A DNA stretch of 64,000 bases from Lyngbya sp. HA4199-MV5 (GCA_019359375.1 JAHHHL010000026.1:24271-88270), one strand, 5' to 3'. Shown: positions 1 to 8,720, counted from the stretch's first letter. Notes: generated from the letters alone by a model not told the origin. A program made the numbers and translations.

Positions 1-345
1 TGCTTTCAGATAAATTTCTTGCAAATATTGAATGAGACTGTCGGGCATCGCTTCTGAAGCTTGAGAAAAGCTCCAGCCTTGATCGCTCAGAATTCTATCT
101 GCGATCGACACTGAAACCGTATCATTCAATCCTTTCAGTTCCCGCATAATCAAAGTTCGATGCGCCCACGGACAAGCCAAGGAAACATAGAGATGATAGC
201 GTCCTGCTTCTGCTTTGAATCCGCTCGAACCGTCGGCAGTGATGTGATCGCGAAACGTTGTCGGTTTCTCTTGAAATTTACCGTTTTGATCTGAGTCATT
301 ACGCTCAGTGATCCATTTCCCTTTGACCAACATTCCTGATGCCAT
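1..345 (-). CDS. Glutathionyl-hydroquinone reductase (GST superfamily), 5' part only
   Basis: The first 115 codons of a minus-strand gene running off the left edge. The product resembles the YqjG/ECM4 branch of glutathione S-transferases, cytosolic enzymes that reduce glutathionyl-hydroquinones. The visible N-terminal thioredoxin-like domain carries the diagnostic CPWAHR motif with the active cysteine near residue 58, and the family's GRYHLYVSLACPW lead-in. The start at 345 is chosen because AGGAGA lies six bases upstream; a second Met four codons on is less well placed. It is probably the last gene of the operon that begins near 3438. The C-terminal helical domain is outside the window. Confidence 0.85.
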   Translation of the reverse strand, partial: MASGMLVKGKWITERNDSDQNGKFQEKPTTFRDHITADGSSGFKAEAGRYHLYVSLACPWAHRTLIMRELKGLNDTVSVSIADRILSDQGWSFSQASEAMPDSLIQYLQEIYLKA

Positions 346-368
346 TGGTTTCTCCTACTGTAATTTGG

Positions 369-857
369 TCAACGCACAGAATTAGTCGTTGCTAAGGAAC
401 GAACCGCCAAAGCTTCCAGCCATTTCTGATTCGAGTTATGAATGAGGTTAGGCGCAAACCACTTGAGTAGACGTGGAACAATGCCACGCAGAGTTTCTTC
501 ACTCAAAACGCGACAGCCATTAGGGGTTGGAGTGATCAGCCAAATGTGGTAAGCTTGCAGTCCGGCTGCTCTCCCGCTCCAAGCAATCCGCTGATTTGGC
601 ACGAATTCTTTCACTTCCACTGCGCTCGTCACGCCGCTAGCCTTGAAAGTGAAAGTCGCGTCCTGAGACAACTTGCGAGAACCGTCCTGGATCCGAACAT
701 TTGACAAGGCGGGTTGCCAGGTCTGCCAATCCGCAGCGGTAATGAGATGATCCCAAACCTCCGCAGGCGACGCTGAAATTTCTATTGTGTGGACAACGTG
801 AACCGGGCAGCGGCTCGGATCATACTCTGCTGGAAAACGAATCGAATCTGTGTTCAT
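369..857 (-). CDS. SRPBCC (START/polyketide cyclase-like) ligand-binding protein
   Basis: A 162-residue protein of the SRPBCC fold, which makes a deep hydrophobic pocket for small molecules; the ligand cannot be told. Seen: the N-terminal beta strand HVVHTIEISASPAEVWDHL followed by a D..TWQP turn, a central VEVKEFVPNQRIAWSG segment and a C-terminal helix ending LEALAVRSLA. The Met at 857 follows GAGGAAC with good spacing. The frame stays open to 1022, but that stretch encodes a different protein's remnant, so the longer start is rejected. It lies 23 bp before the glutathionyl-hydroquinone reductase, same strand, probably co-transcribed. Confidence 0.75.
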   Translation of the reverse strand: MNTDSIRFPAEYDPSRCPVHVVHTIEISASPAEVWDHLITAADWQTWQPALSNVRIQDGSRKLSQDATFTFKASGVTSAVEVKEFVPNQRIAWSGRAAGLQAYHIWLITPTPNGCRVLSEETLRGIVPRLLKWFAPNLIHNSNQKWLEALAVRSLATTNSVR

Positions 858-926
858 CCTGTGTTCCTCTTTGTTTGAGCTATCTGATCCGTCATTATGA
901 TCAGGAAGATTGCTGAAGGATGATGT

Positions 927-977
927 GTGGAGAACGCCACGGATGTTTAGATCAATCATGCGGTTCCACTCATCGAC
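927..977 (-). pseudogene. Fragment of a short-chain dehydrogenase/reductase (middle segment)
   Basis: Directly behind the stop of the SnoaL-like gene the minus strand encodes VDEWNRMIDLNIRGVLH. This is the segment of classical SDR enzymes that precedes the catalytic Ser (usual form: V.EWD.MIDVNIKGVL). Neither the Rossmann start nor the YxxxK site is present here. It is in frame with the following SRPBCC gene but joined to unrelated sequence. It is read as a deletion scar, not a functional part of the neighbour. A second SDR piece lies at 8746-8999. Confidence 0.7.
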
Positions 978-991
978 GCGAAGGCAGATGA

Positions 992-1384
992 TTACCGAAT
1001 TGGCGGTGTGATCGTTGCCCAACGTTCAGCAAGTTTGCCATCTGCTAATCTCCAAAGTACAAAGCCCTTAAACTCCATCTTCTTTCCCGTAGAAGAATCG
1101 GTTCCGCGCCACACACACCGCACCATCACCTTGTCACCCTCAGCGATCGTGTCCTCAACCGTAACGTGCAAATCGGGATACTTTGCGTATGCCTTCTCCA
1201 TTGTCTGCTTCACCACTTCGGGACTCACCACTCCGACAAAAGGTTCTTCGTGATCGATATAGTCAGATGCGAAATTTTGGTCAGCAATGGCAGAATTCTT
1301 GCGGTTCACAAGCTCCTCAAAGTGATTGCGGATGAATGCTTTATTTTGTTCAAGTGTTTGTTCCACGATGTCAAAAGCCTTCAC
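992..1384 (-). CDS. SnoaL-like / NTF2-fold protein
   Basis: A 130-residue NTF2-like alpha+beta protein of the SnoaL ester cyclase group. Seen: an N-terminal helix with N..FVRNHFEE-like spacing, DYIDHEEPF (the usual Y.DH site), a KYPDLHVTVEDTIAEGDKVMVRCVWRGT core and a FKGFVLWRLADGKLAERW strand pair. The start is GTG at 1384, overlapping the end of the upstream GST by 14 bp, which suggests translational coupling. The substrate is unknown. A paralogue is at 3703-4155. Confidence 0.75.
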   Translation of the reverse strand: MKAFDIVEQTLEQNKAFIRNHFEELVNRKNSAIADQNFASDYIDHEEPFVGVVSPEVVKQTMEKAYAKYPDLHVTVEDTIAEGDKVMVRCVWRGTDSSTGKKMEFKGFVLWRLADGKLAERWATITPPIR

Positions 1385-2066
1385 GGTTTCTAGTTGTTAA
1401 TGTCCTATCTATCTGAGTTGTAAGAGGCGATGGTGGTGGTGCAATCTCCTGTAGAAGTTTGGGATATTCAGGAATTGCAGCACTAGGTCGTTGCTCGAAA
1501 CGCACATAAAACGCATTGAGTTTGGGGCAATCTATAGGGAGAGGTTCACCGTATAGCCGATGCACATATTGAGCAGAGGCAAACATCATGCAATCAGCGA
1601 TGGTGGGATGTTCGCCACAAAGGAAATCGTTATCACCAATCATCTGCTCGATTGCGGAGAGCGCCTGCCGATACTGGATGTAAAAAGCGGTGGCTGCGTC
1701 TGCCTTTTGCTCGAGCCTTGTTGCGAGAGCTGGGCTGGCATGATCGAAATAACTAATGGCGAAAACATAACACTCATTAACCATGTATATCAGGTCGCGG
1801 GTCTCTGGCGTGCTACCGAGCATATTAGGGCTGGGATATTTTTCTTCTAAATACTCCAGGATCGACGTAGATTGGCGAATAACTATTTCGGGAGTGATTA
1901 GAATCGGAATCCTACCTAGTGGGTTTAGCGCGAGAAAGGCTGGCTGACGGTTCTCCTGCTACATTAGATCAATGGATACCAATTCAACATCGTCGATTCC
2001 TTTTTCAGCAAGGTAAATCGCAATGCGTCGTGGATAGAGGCTCCAGTCGGAACTATAAAGCTGCAT
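1371..2066 (-). pseudogene. Glutathione S-transferase interrupted by an in-frame amber codon
   Basis: A 232-codon reading frame for a soluble GST. The N-terminal thioredoxin-like domain starts MQLYSSDWSLYPRRIAIYL with AGGAAGAGG upstream of the ATG. Codon 36 is TAG (1959-1961). The same frame then continues without interruption through QENRQPAFLALNPLGRIP, RQSTSILEYLEEKYPSP and the C-terminal helical domain with the GEHPTIADCM motif. A single base change from a sense codon explains it. Translation could restart at the Met at 1823, but that product would lack the glutathione-binding domain. It is a recent pseudogene or a sequencing error; the frame is otherwise well kept. Confidence 0.8.
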
Positions 2067-2106
2067 TTTCCTCTTTCCTTAATGATTAAAGTTACATCTG
2101 CAACAC

Positions 2107-3174
2107 TCAAATATCCCGCTTAACGTCTTCGTGGATAGTTGCTCCCGCACTGCAAAGTTCATCTAAGAACCATTTGGCATCCGAGAGTAGTTCGGGCAGG
2201 TAAAGTCCTGGGCGGGCAGGAGAACGATCGTTTAGCCCCAACACTGACGCGAGAGAAAGAACGACGCTTAGACCTGTGAGTGAGGCTGTGCCATGCTTGA
2301 ACTCCAGCATCGATCGCGATCGCTTCGATCGACCCTCAGACTCGCCCTCGATTTCGACGATGATCTCGGTCGCTGCCTCACCACCTCGGCGGCGGCTAGA
2401 CGATTCACCATTCACCAGATCGAAGCGGACATCCGCTGCCCCAGTAGCAACATGAAGACTCGCGGTATCGAACGTGGAAAATGCGGTGGCATCGAGCGAT
2501 CGATCATCGACTGATTCGACTTTGCTCTTTGCAGCATCGCCGGACAGCCATACGCGCCGCCCACCCTCGAATACCAGTGCGGCAGGAGCAGCCCCATGTA
2601 CCCGCTCCATATCTTCGATCGCCGCTGGGCCGACGGAATCCTGCTCATCAACGATCGCTCCAAGCCTGATGGAGCGAACGATCTCGAAGCCTTTGGCACT
2701 GTTGAGTGCTAGAAACGTAGCCGCACCAGCCATCCAATGACTGGCGAGTACAACGGGTGCTGCGGTCGCACGATGGGCAAACAGCGCCAATTCGGGACCG
2801 ATTTCGGTTAGGGCAGCGTTGATGTTCAGGTAAGGGATGCCTAAGTCCTGTGCGTAGCTCAAGCCTTTGAGTCCGGCTTCGGGAGCCAACATCACCACAG
2901 CAGCTATGGCAGTATCATCATCGAGTCTTAACCGAGGCTGATCGAGATCAATGGCGACAGCTTTGGCAGCACCTACCTCCTGGGCGACCTCGCTTGCCGC
3001 TTGCAGGTTCCGACCTCCGACCAGCACTGGAATATCAGGATGGCGATCGCGAAACCACCTAACAGCAGTACGCCCCACAAAACCCGATCCTCCGGCGAAA
3101 AGTACCTGTGCTGTCGGCATCAAGTTAGAAGCGCGTTCTCGATCAAAAACAATGGTTGATTCTTGGTTTTTCAT
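2107..3174 (-). CDS. Saccharopine dehydrogenase-like NAD(P)-binding oxidoreductase
   Basis: About 355 residues. The N-terminal Rossmann fold shows FAGGSGFVGRTAVRWF near residue 27 and VLVGGRN after the second strand. This is the pattern of the saccharopine dehydrogenase NADP-binding family, many members of which act on unknown carboxylates. The remainder is the mixed alpha/beta C-terminal domain. The start is uncertain: the frame opens with TTG at 3204, Met codons occur at 3174 and 3120, and none has a strong ribosome site; 3174 is used. It sits between a small gene and the GST, all minus strand. Confidence 0.65.
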   Translation of the reverse strand: MKNQESTIVFDRERASNLMPTAQVLFAGGSGFVGRTAVRWFRDRHPDIPVLVGGRNLQAASEVAQEVGAAKAVAIDLDQPRLRLDDDTAIAAVVMLAPEAGLKGLSYAQDLGIPYLNINAALTEIGPELALFAHRATAAPVVLASHWMAGAATFLALNSAKGFEIVRSIRLGAIVDEQDSVGPAAIEDMERVHGAAPAALVFEGGRRVWLSGDAAKSKVESVDDRSLDATAFSTFDTASLHVATGAADVRFDLVNGESSSRRRGGEAATEIIVEIEGESEGRSKRSRSMLEFKHGTASLTGLSVVLSLASVLGLNDRSPARPGLYLPELLSDAKWFLDELCSAGATIHEDVKRDI

Positions 3175-3231
3175 TAGATGAGCCGTGAATGGTTTTGGGG
3201 TCAATGTGATCTACAGTCAAGGATTATGTTG

Positions 3232-3438
3232 CTAAAGTTCTTCCAAACGATCAGCTTCAAAAACCCACTGGCAAAACAGCTTGGAGTGTTTGTCTAGCGA
3301 CCAACGAGCAATCAGTTTCTTTCGCCTGGGTTTAGCGTTGGTCGTCATCCGCCTGCTGAAATTAGCGCCAGGGTTAATTTGAGAAGGGTATTTACTGTTC
3401 GGATAAGTCGCAGGATTGATTGTGTTAGTCCATTTCAT
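3232..3438 (-). CDS. Small protein of unknown function (68 aa)
   Basis: A 68-residue basic protein beginning MKWTNTINPATYPNSKYPSQ and ending with an aromatic stretch ARWSLDKHSKLFCQWVFEAD. GAGGAAA stands eight bases before the ATG. I do not recognise the family. It is treated as real because of its ribosome site and because it is the first gene after promoter element A (3621-3675), 183 bp downstream in the minus direction. Confidence 0.55.
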   Translation of the reverse strand: MKWTNTINPATYPNSKYPSQINPGANFSRRMTTNAKPRRKKLIARWSLDKHSKLFCQWVFEADRLEEL

Positions 3439-3620
3439 GGCTAGTTTCCTCTAAGTGTTTAGGGTTTCATGAGTTGCTATTTCACGCACCTCACATTAGG
3501 GGCACTGTTTCACAGTTGGGCTTTTGGGATGTTTGCTAGTACTACTTTGGCAAGCTGATCCCTACACAATTAATTCGTAACCAGTGTTTTTTATGATTCT
3601 GACTACATTAGAGTTTTGTT

Positions 3621-3675
3621 CACTCTAATTTGAGTGTAATGATTGTCAACGCTCAACTTCTTTCAAATTCTTATG
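3621..3675 (-). promoter_or_regulatory. Shared promoter/operator element, copy A
   Basis: Read on the minus strand: ATAAGAATTTGAAAG, then 18 bp after TTGAAA comes TCATTA, followed at once by the palindrome CACTCAAATTAGAGTG (3621-3636). Three close relatives lie at 6162-6214, 8721-8763 and 22393-22440. The position fits a promoter for the operon starting at 3438. That TTGAAA/TCATTA act as -35/-10 boxes is inferred from the conserved spacing. Confidence 0.6.
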
Positions 3676-3702
3676 GGATTGACGAATCTGATTTGGTGTT
3701 TG

Positions 3703-4155
3703 TCATTCTGAAACGCTTGAACTGTTCGCGTCGGATAGCCACACAAGATTTTCTCCGCGTAGCTGCTGCACCATCGTCAGAGAATCACCGATCGTCCGAT
3801 GTTCGACGATCTTGCCATCTGCGAGTTGGTCAATCTGGACGATTGAAAATTTCACCTGATGACCCATTGGCGCAATCCCCAAAATTTCTCCATGCTGCGT
3901 ACCCATAAACGTTCCGTAGCTCACAACTTTATCGTCTTCAGCAAGCACATCTTCGATTGTGTAGTAAACATCTGGAAACGTAGAACGCGCCATCCGTAAG
4001 TGTTCGACAAAGTTATTACCACCCCGGATAACTGCTCCTGACATCAACTGAGCAACCATATTTGGAGCAAGCATCTGCTTGGCTTGCTCGAAATTCTCTT
4101 GGTTAATCGCCTTATAGAATTCAAGGACGATTGTTTTGTTTTGTTCTAATACCAT
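3703..4155 (-). CDS. SnoaL-like ester cyclase family protein
   Basis: A 150-residue NTF2-fold protein. Seen: an N-terminal helix VLEQNKTIVLEFYKAINQ, FPDVYYTIEDVLAEDDKVVSY in the core, then the SnoaL signature GHQVKFSIVQIDQLADGKIVEH. Members hydrolyse or cyclise small esters, or act as binding proteins. The start at 4155 has GGAAG upstream; the open frame before it is non-coding. It is preceded 28 bp away by the cupin gene and probably shares its transcript from promoter B. Confidence 0.75.
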   Translation of the reverse strand: MVLEQNKTIVLEFYKAINQENFEQAKQMLAPNMVAQLMSGAVIRGGNNFVEHLRMARSTFPDVYYTIEDVLAEDDKVVSYGTFMGTQHGEILGIAPMGHQVKFSIVQIDQLADGKIVEHRTIGDSLTMVQQLRGENLVWLSDANSSSVSE

Positions 4156-4183
4156 TGAAACTTTCTTCCAATCTGTCTGATGA

Positions 4184-4633
4184 CTATGGGTTTGGAGCAG
4201 TGAAAGGTAAGGTTCCAGGCGGACCCAAAACCTCGTCGCCAATTTCGGCAGAAATCTGATCGAACAACTCCATGTCCGGTGGGTCTGCTCGCTCTGGCGT
4301 TCCAACTGTGGCAACCAACCGAGCAAAGGCACTGGGCGCAGCCACGACTAATCCCCGCGCTGGCGCATCTCCGAGCGTAGCAAAAACATGAGGTATTCCT
4401 GCCGGAATCATCACCGTTTCGCCTGCGCTTAGCTCAATCTTTTGATCCTCGATCCAAACGGTGAACTCTCCTTCCAGCACATAAACTTGCTCAGAATAGC
4501 GGGTGTGGCGATGGGGCGGAGTTTGCGTACCCGGTGGAAAGTAACCTTCGAGCAAATCGTACTGTCCTCCAGTCGTCGTGCGATCGGCAAGGATCGTTAG
4601 GTAACTCCCAAATAACCAGAAAGATTTCGTCAT
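4184..4633 (-). CDS. Cupin-domain protein
   Basis: A 149-residue single-domain cupin. Motif 1 is PGTQTPPHRHTRYSEQVYVLEG, with the two metal-binding histidines and the glutamine/glutamate position. Motif 2 is PAGIPHVFATLGD. AGGAGC precedes the ATG at 4633. Such quercetinase/pirin-like cupins are small metal dioxygenases or binding proteins; the substrate is not visible. It lies between the ScyD/E-like gene and a SnoaL-like gene, same strand. Confidence 0.8.
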   Translation of the reverse strand: MTKSFWLFGSYLTILADRTTTGGQYDLLEGYFPPGTQTPPHRHTRYSEQVYVLEGEFTVWIEDQKIELSAGETVMIPAGIPHVFATLGDAPARGLVVAAPSAFARLVATVGTPERADPPDMELFDQISAEIGDEVLGPPGTLPFTAPNP

Positions 4634-4677
4634 AACATTGCTCCTGATGATGAGGGTGAAAGATGTCCAAGTCTTTT

Positions 4678-5889
4678 TCATCGACTAACTACACTTATAC
4701 TTGGGTCAAGGTCACCACCCGTGTTGTAGACGTAATCAAACGCACCTTGATCGCCAAGGAGGTGAGATCGCAAGAATAATCCACTCCAGTGCTCGGCTGC
4801 ACCGTTTACAGTGGCTTGATTGAAGCATGTCTCTTGCTCCAAACTCAATCGCAGCACTTCTCCCTGTCCGGCTACAAAGCCTTTATTCGAGATGTAAATG
4901 TCACCGTTGGCACCAATTTCTAAACCCGTTGGATTTATGAGTTCATCGCCTGCGATCGTGGTGCGAGTTTGACCATCGGGAGACAGATAGATCAATGCAC
5001 CTGCATCCCCTTCGTTCAACAATCCATTCGCATCGTATTCCAACACATACAGACCACCGGACTGGTCAAAGGCAAGATCCACAACATTTGTAAACCCACC
5101 TGCATAGACCTCTGGCTGCTCTTCAGCATTGAGGCGATAGATCTGTGCAGTTCCAGCTTGAAACGGAAACCCAGTCAATTCACTCACATACAAAGCACCA
5201 TCGAGTCCAATAGCGGCGGCAGTTGGAACAGACTGCTGTACGATCGCTTCTCCTGTGAACGGATTTGTCACATCCCGCGCTGGAAAAACAGCTTCCAAGT
5301 TCACTTCGCTGCTAAAGGCTTGCAGACTGAGCAAATCGTTGGCACCTGCATCAACCACGTAAGCAGTATTATCGTTAATCAACAAATCATAGAGATTGGT
5401 ATCCACGTTTTGCCCATCAGGGTTGTTGGCTTGCTCATACGCGCCAAAGTCTCTCAGTCTTGTCCAGGAACCGCCATTTTCAAAACTATCGATCGCGATC
5501 AACTGACTAAAATCAGGCACTTGCAGTACAGTGTCTCGATTGGCTGGATTGCTGGCAAGACCGACGATCGCATAAGCATTGCCATTCGCATCAAACTCAA
5601 TATCACTCACCCCGGCTGCATCTGATCCATTCGGTAATGCCAGCGAGGGAAGTCCGGTAACCACTCGTTCCACGTTCCCATTTTGAATCCGGGTAATCGC
5701 CCCTGTTGCACCATAGAACACAGATGCGCCTGGTACGCTGGGAGAGGGAATACTGGCTCCTGTTCCGCCCCGTCCAGCCTCAGCAACATAGAGCGCTCCA
5801 TCCATCCCAAAGTTGAGCTTGCGAGGACTATCCAGACCGGATGCCAGCACCTCAATTCCCGATAGCTGTGGCATTTTTACTTCAGTCAT
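4678..5889 (-). CDS. ScyD/ScyE-like beta-propeller protein
   Basis: A 403-residue NHL-type propeller resembling the ScyD/ScyE proteins coded near scytonemin sunscreen genes. Seen: SGIEVLASGLDSPRKLNFGMDGALYVAEAG at the N-terminus and repeated blades of the form GLDGALYVSELTG, DQSGGLYVLEYD and GANGDIYISNKG. No signal peptide is evident from the chosen start (5889, GGAGA upstream). The last ~45 residues do not fit the propeller pattern and may be a separate tail. No other scytonemin gene is in the window, so a role in that pathway is not claimed. Confidence 0.7.
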   Translation of the reverse strand: MTEVKMPQLSGIEVLASGLDSPRKLNFGMDGALYVAEAGRGGTGASIPSPSVPGASVFYGATGAITRIQNGNVERVVTGLPSLALPNGSDAAGVSDIEFDANGNAYAIVGLASNPANRDTVLQVPDFSQLIAIDSFENGGSWTRLRDFGAYEQANNPDGQNVDTNLYDLLINDNTAYVVDAGANDLLSLQAFSSEVNLEAVFPARDVTNPFTGEAIVQQSVPTAAAIGLDGALYVSELTGFPFQAGTAQIYRLNAEEQPEVYAGGFTNVVDLAFDQSGGLYVLEYDANGLLNEGDAGALIYLSPDGQTRTTIAGDELINPTGLEIGANGDIYISNKGFVAGQGEVLRLSLEQETCFNQATVNGAAEHWSGLFLRSHLLGDQGAFDYVYNTGGDLDPSISVVSR

Positions 5890-5906
5890 AACTTGTTTCT
5901 CCAAAT

Positions 5907-6110
5907 TTATACAGGTTCCATGTAGAAACGCACCCACTCGATCTGATCAGCTTGGATGCCGAGAATGCTCACGCCGCGCAAGACATCATCGGGATCGTAT
6001 TTTCGTTTGAGGGCGAGCAAGCACTCATAGTTCGACCCGAAGGCAAACGGAACACGCATCGTTCTCCTTGCCATGTTGTTAATTGAGTCATTGAACAGTG
6101 TTCCAGTCAT
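5907..6110 (-). pseudogene. C-terminal remnant of a berberine-bridge-type FAD oxidoreductase
   Basis: A 67-residue frame whose centre reads FGSNYECLLALKRKYDPDDVLR. This matches the BBE C-terminal domain of FAD-linked oxidases (usual form: YG.NY.RL.ALK.KYDP.N.FR). The FAD-binding and substrate domains are absent. It lies directly after promoter element B and ends 17 bp before the ScyD/E-like gene. It is probably what is left of the original first gene of that operon, and may still be translated as a leader. Confidence 0.7.
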
Positions 6111-6161
6111 TTTTCTGTTGTTCTGATGACTCAGAAATACACACTCTTATAAGTTGCTTCT

Positions 6162-6214
6162 CACTATCTGAAGTGTAATTAGTACCAATGCTGAACTGCT
6201 TTCAAATTCTTATG
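6162..6214 (-). promoter_or_regulatory. Shared promoter/operator element, copy B
   Basis: Minus-strand order: ATAAGAATTTGAAAG, an 18-bp spacer, TAATTA, then the palindrome CACTTCAGATAGTG (6162-6175). It lies 52 bp before the BBE remnant and so drives the BBE remnant, ScyD/E-like, cupin and SnoaL genes. Copies A, C and D keep the same spacing. Confidence 0.65.
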
Positions 6215-6217
6215 ATG

Positions 6218-7840
6218 TTAGTGAATTTGTGATGAATGAGATACAGAAGATTGCAACTTCAAACGATTCACCTGTTCTTCAAGTGCCACAATCTTTTGCT
6301 CCAGTTTTTGGTAGTTTTCTGTATTGATTTGAGCAATGTAAATCGCTGTTCCCGCTTGACTGGCAAATCGTTTGAACGTCCAGAGATCACTCAGAGAATA
6401 TTGCCGTCCTCGCTGCATTGGACCTAACGCCAATACGCCGATGAACTTAGGCTGCCTAGTTTGTCGCCGCACCAGAGGCACCAAAAGTGGAAAAACATGA
6501 TCCTCTGGTTGCTGCACCACCTCACCCTGACGCATCTGATCCAGTAATGGAGTGTTGTAGGCAAACGATCGCGCCGCTTCTGGTTCTACGTCACCGATAC
6601 TGACAAACTGTGATTCTTCATCGTCATCCCACAGAAAAATTGCACCATGCGTAATCTTGAACAGTTCCAAGACACGGCTCAACAGAGTTTCCAGCAACTC
6701 AGAGTCACTAATTGTCGATCGTGCTTCGGGTAGAATCTCCACAAAATCTCGACTAAGATTCACCTTGTTAGGATAGAAACGGGTGTTGACAAATGTTTCT
6801 AGATATTTGCGAGTTGTCCCAAATGCTAAGCCCGTCACTAAAACTGCAAATCCTGTTGCGAGAGGCACTGCATCCGACCCTGAAATTTGAGCAAACAATC
6901 CTTCGAGCAGTTTTGCCAGAGTTGCCCAACCTGCCGCGAGGACGGTCGTTAATAGCCCGTAAACCAACGTTTGACTGATGATGAAGTCAATTTCCCACAG
7001 TCCGAATTTCAGAATCGAAACGCCGATTGAGAGCGGTACTAGCAATTGCGACAGAATAAAGAACGGATGGTGCAAGAACATAACGAACCAATCTGAACCC
7101 GGTTGCAATGGGAAGAGATACCAAGCAATGTGAGTGATAAAGTCACCTAAAACAGCAGCCGTTAAGCCAAAGACCACCCATTTTGTCTGTTGCTGTTGAG
7201 CTGGTTCAGTCAGGTGTAGCTGACGATAGAGTTGAGCAATCACAGCAGTCATTAGCCAACCCAGTAAGACCACAAACGGAAACGGTTCTGGTAAGCGATA
7301 GGGATCGAACAATGGGAAAAAGGGCCACAGCAATGACCATGCTACGAGTGCGATCGCGCTAATTCGAGTCCAGCGCAGCACAAATCGACCATCTGGAAAG
7401 ACATAGAAAAAGATGATGAACAAAGCGAACCCAATTGCTCGCAACAGTCGTAGAGGTAGCTCTAGCTCTCCCTGTTGTTCGACTAAGGCATGAAGCGGGG
7501 GCGGAACGCTGACTCCGAACAACATCAGCGCGATCGCCGCAAAAAAAGTCATCCAAGTTGCAGGTCCACGCAAGACAATCAGACCGCCGACGATCGCAAA
7601 TGACAGTGCTAGTAGACTTTCCATTGACAGAAAGTACCAAACATAAAAGCGATCAGAAAGACCTGCCGCACTCAGGTAGAAATGATAATAAGTTGCGGCT
7701 GAGTACTTTAGCTGTTCATAGCGGGTTGCGATTGATGCCACACCTGCAATTAAACTAATTCCTAGGATAAAAAAGGCAATCCATTTTACAGGCAGACGAA
7801 TCATTAAGTAGTTGCGCGCCTGATTTTCCTGACGATTCAT
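6218..7840 (-). CDS. Polytopic membrane sensor with a cytoplasmic GAF domain
   Basis: A 540-residue inner-membrane protein. A first hydrophobic span at residues 18-38 is followed by a periplasmic loop, then about seven further spans to residue ~335. After the membrane part come FVNTRFYPNKVNLSRDFVEILPE, a linker typical of sensor kinases, and a GAF domain (about 370-510). A short coiled coil ends the protein. No histidine-kinase or cyclase domain follows, so it must signal through a partner or is a sensor fragment. GGAGAG precedes the ATG. It is the last gene of the group that starts at promoter C. Confidence 0.65.
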   Translation of the reverse strand: MNRQENQARNYLMIRLPVKWIAFFILGISLIAGVASIATRYEQLKYSAATYYHFYLSAAGLSDRFYVWYFLSMESLLALSFAIVGGLIVLRGPATWMTFFAAIALMLFGVSVPPPLHALVEQQGELELPLRLLRAIGFALFIIFFYVFPDGRFVLRWTRISAIALVAWSLLWPFFPLFDPYRLPEPFPFVVLLGWLMTAVIAQLYRQLHLTEPAQQQQTKWVVFGLTAAVLGDFITHIAWYLFPLQPGSDWFVMFLHHPFFILSQLLVPLSIGVSILKFGLWEIDFIISQTLVYGLLTTVLAAGWATLAKLLEGLFAQISGSDAVPLATGFAVLVTGLAFGTTRKYLETFVNTRFYPNKVNLSRDFVEILPEARSTISDSELLETLLSRVLELFKITHGAIFLWDDDEESQFVSIGDVEPEAARSFAYNTPLLDQMRQGEVVQQPEDHVFPLLVPLVRRQTRQPKFIGVLALGPMQRGRQYSLSDLWTFKRFASQAGTAIYIAQINTENYQKLEQKIVALEEQVNRLKLQSSVSHSSQIH

Positions 7841-7901
7841 TTCTACTCTCCACTACATTAATCCACATGCCTTGCTTCGCGTAGTCCTCGATTTACAGCG
7901 G

Positions 7902-8473
7902 CTACCTGCTGGGCAGAGGTTGCCACTTTGAGAAGGTCGCAAGATGCGACCAGTAGGACTCCAATCCAATGGAGAGAAAGATTAGAGCAGCCACAATTAA
8001 CACGATTGCTCCAATTGTTCACAAAAGCCGATTCTTTTTGAAATAGAGCGTGGGTGCAGAAAAGACTCCTCCCAACCCGACTAAAATAAAGGCGACTCCT
8101 ACCCGCAACGACATTGGCGTTAGTCCCAAGTTGATGAAGCGAACACCAATCAGAAGCAATACAAGTCCTGCAAAGAACCCATAAATACTCAAGGTAAGTA
8201 ACTCCCAACCCATTGCCAAAGCCACTGATGTTCCGATAAACAAAATCCCGAACAGGGCGCTCGTTTCACCATAGGCAATATTGAAACTTCCAATCACGGG
8301 CCAGGTAAACGTCATGTGTAAGCCAGTGGCTAATGCGATCGCACCCGCTACACAAAGCCTGGAATCCAACGTTTCTGATTCGGCTCATCGAGACCAAAAT
8401 ACACGTAGGTAGCTAAAAGGATGAGTCCTGCTACCAGGTTAATGAGCATGAGTGTAATGTAGTCGATGAACAT
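7902..8473 (-). pseudogene. DUF981 membrane protein, broken by a frameshift and a stop codon
   Basis: The first 41 codons from the ATG at 8473 read MFIDYITLMLINLVAG and so on to RWIPGFV, then TAG at 8348-8350. The protein resumes in another frame as AGAIALATGLHMTFTWPVIG and ends ..YFKKNRLL at TGA (8019-8021). The same frame continues after that TGA for 38 codons with another membrane span (TIGAIVLIVAALIFLSIGL). The three pieces together give the usual ~190-residue, multi-span DUF981 protein of unknown role. Two independent lesions make this a true pseudogene. Confidence 0.75.
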
Positions 8474-8492
8474 TTAGACCTCTTGTAAATAT

Positions 8493-8690
8493 TTATTTGG
8501 TGGATAATCTGGAAAAATTTATCCCTTGATAGCTGAGCTTGTAGTAAGTCACACCTCGATAGCTCAGCTTGTGAATGGTTAGGCTGTCTGGAATTGTTGT
8601 CGGTGCGATCGCTCGAACTTGCTGAAATGAGTGCCCTGAAGTTTCAAACGGGTAACGATCGTAAGTGATGCCACGGTAGGTTAATTTCAT
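8493..8690 (-). CDS. DUF4278 small protein
   Basis: A 65-residue protein with three copies of the short DUF4278 repeat: LTYRGITYDR at the N-terminus, LSYRGVTYYK in the middle and LSYQGINFSR near the end. The family is common in cyanobacteria and has no assigned function. The ATG at 8690 has AGG about nine bases upstream. It is the first gene after promoter element C, 20 bp before the DUF981 pseudogene. Confidence 0.75.
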   Translation of the reverse strand: MKLTYRGITYDRYPFETSGHSFQQVRAIAPTTIPDSLTIHKLSYRGVTYYKLSYQGINFSRLSTK

Positions 8691-8720
8691 CTTTTATGTA
8701 CCTGATTCTTGCTGAAGCGT

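Noticed and set aside
858..1022. Longer N-terminus for the SRPBCC protein
   Set aside because: The stretch encodes an SDR fragment and a junction sequence; a good GAGGAAC site precedes the ATG at 857.
2293..2740. Several plus-strand frames of 70-90 residues
   Set aside because: Antisense shadows of the GC-rich saccharopine-dehydrogenase-like gene.
4969..5625. 218-residue plus-strand frame
   Set aside because: Antisense to the ScyD/E-like propeller gene; no recognisable domain and no ribosome site.
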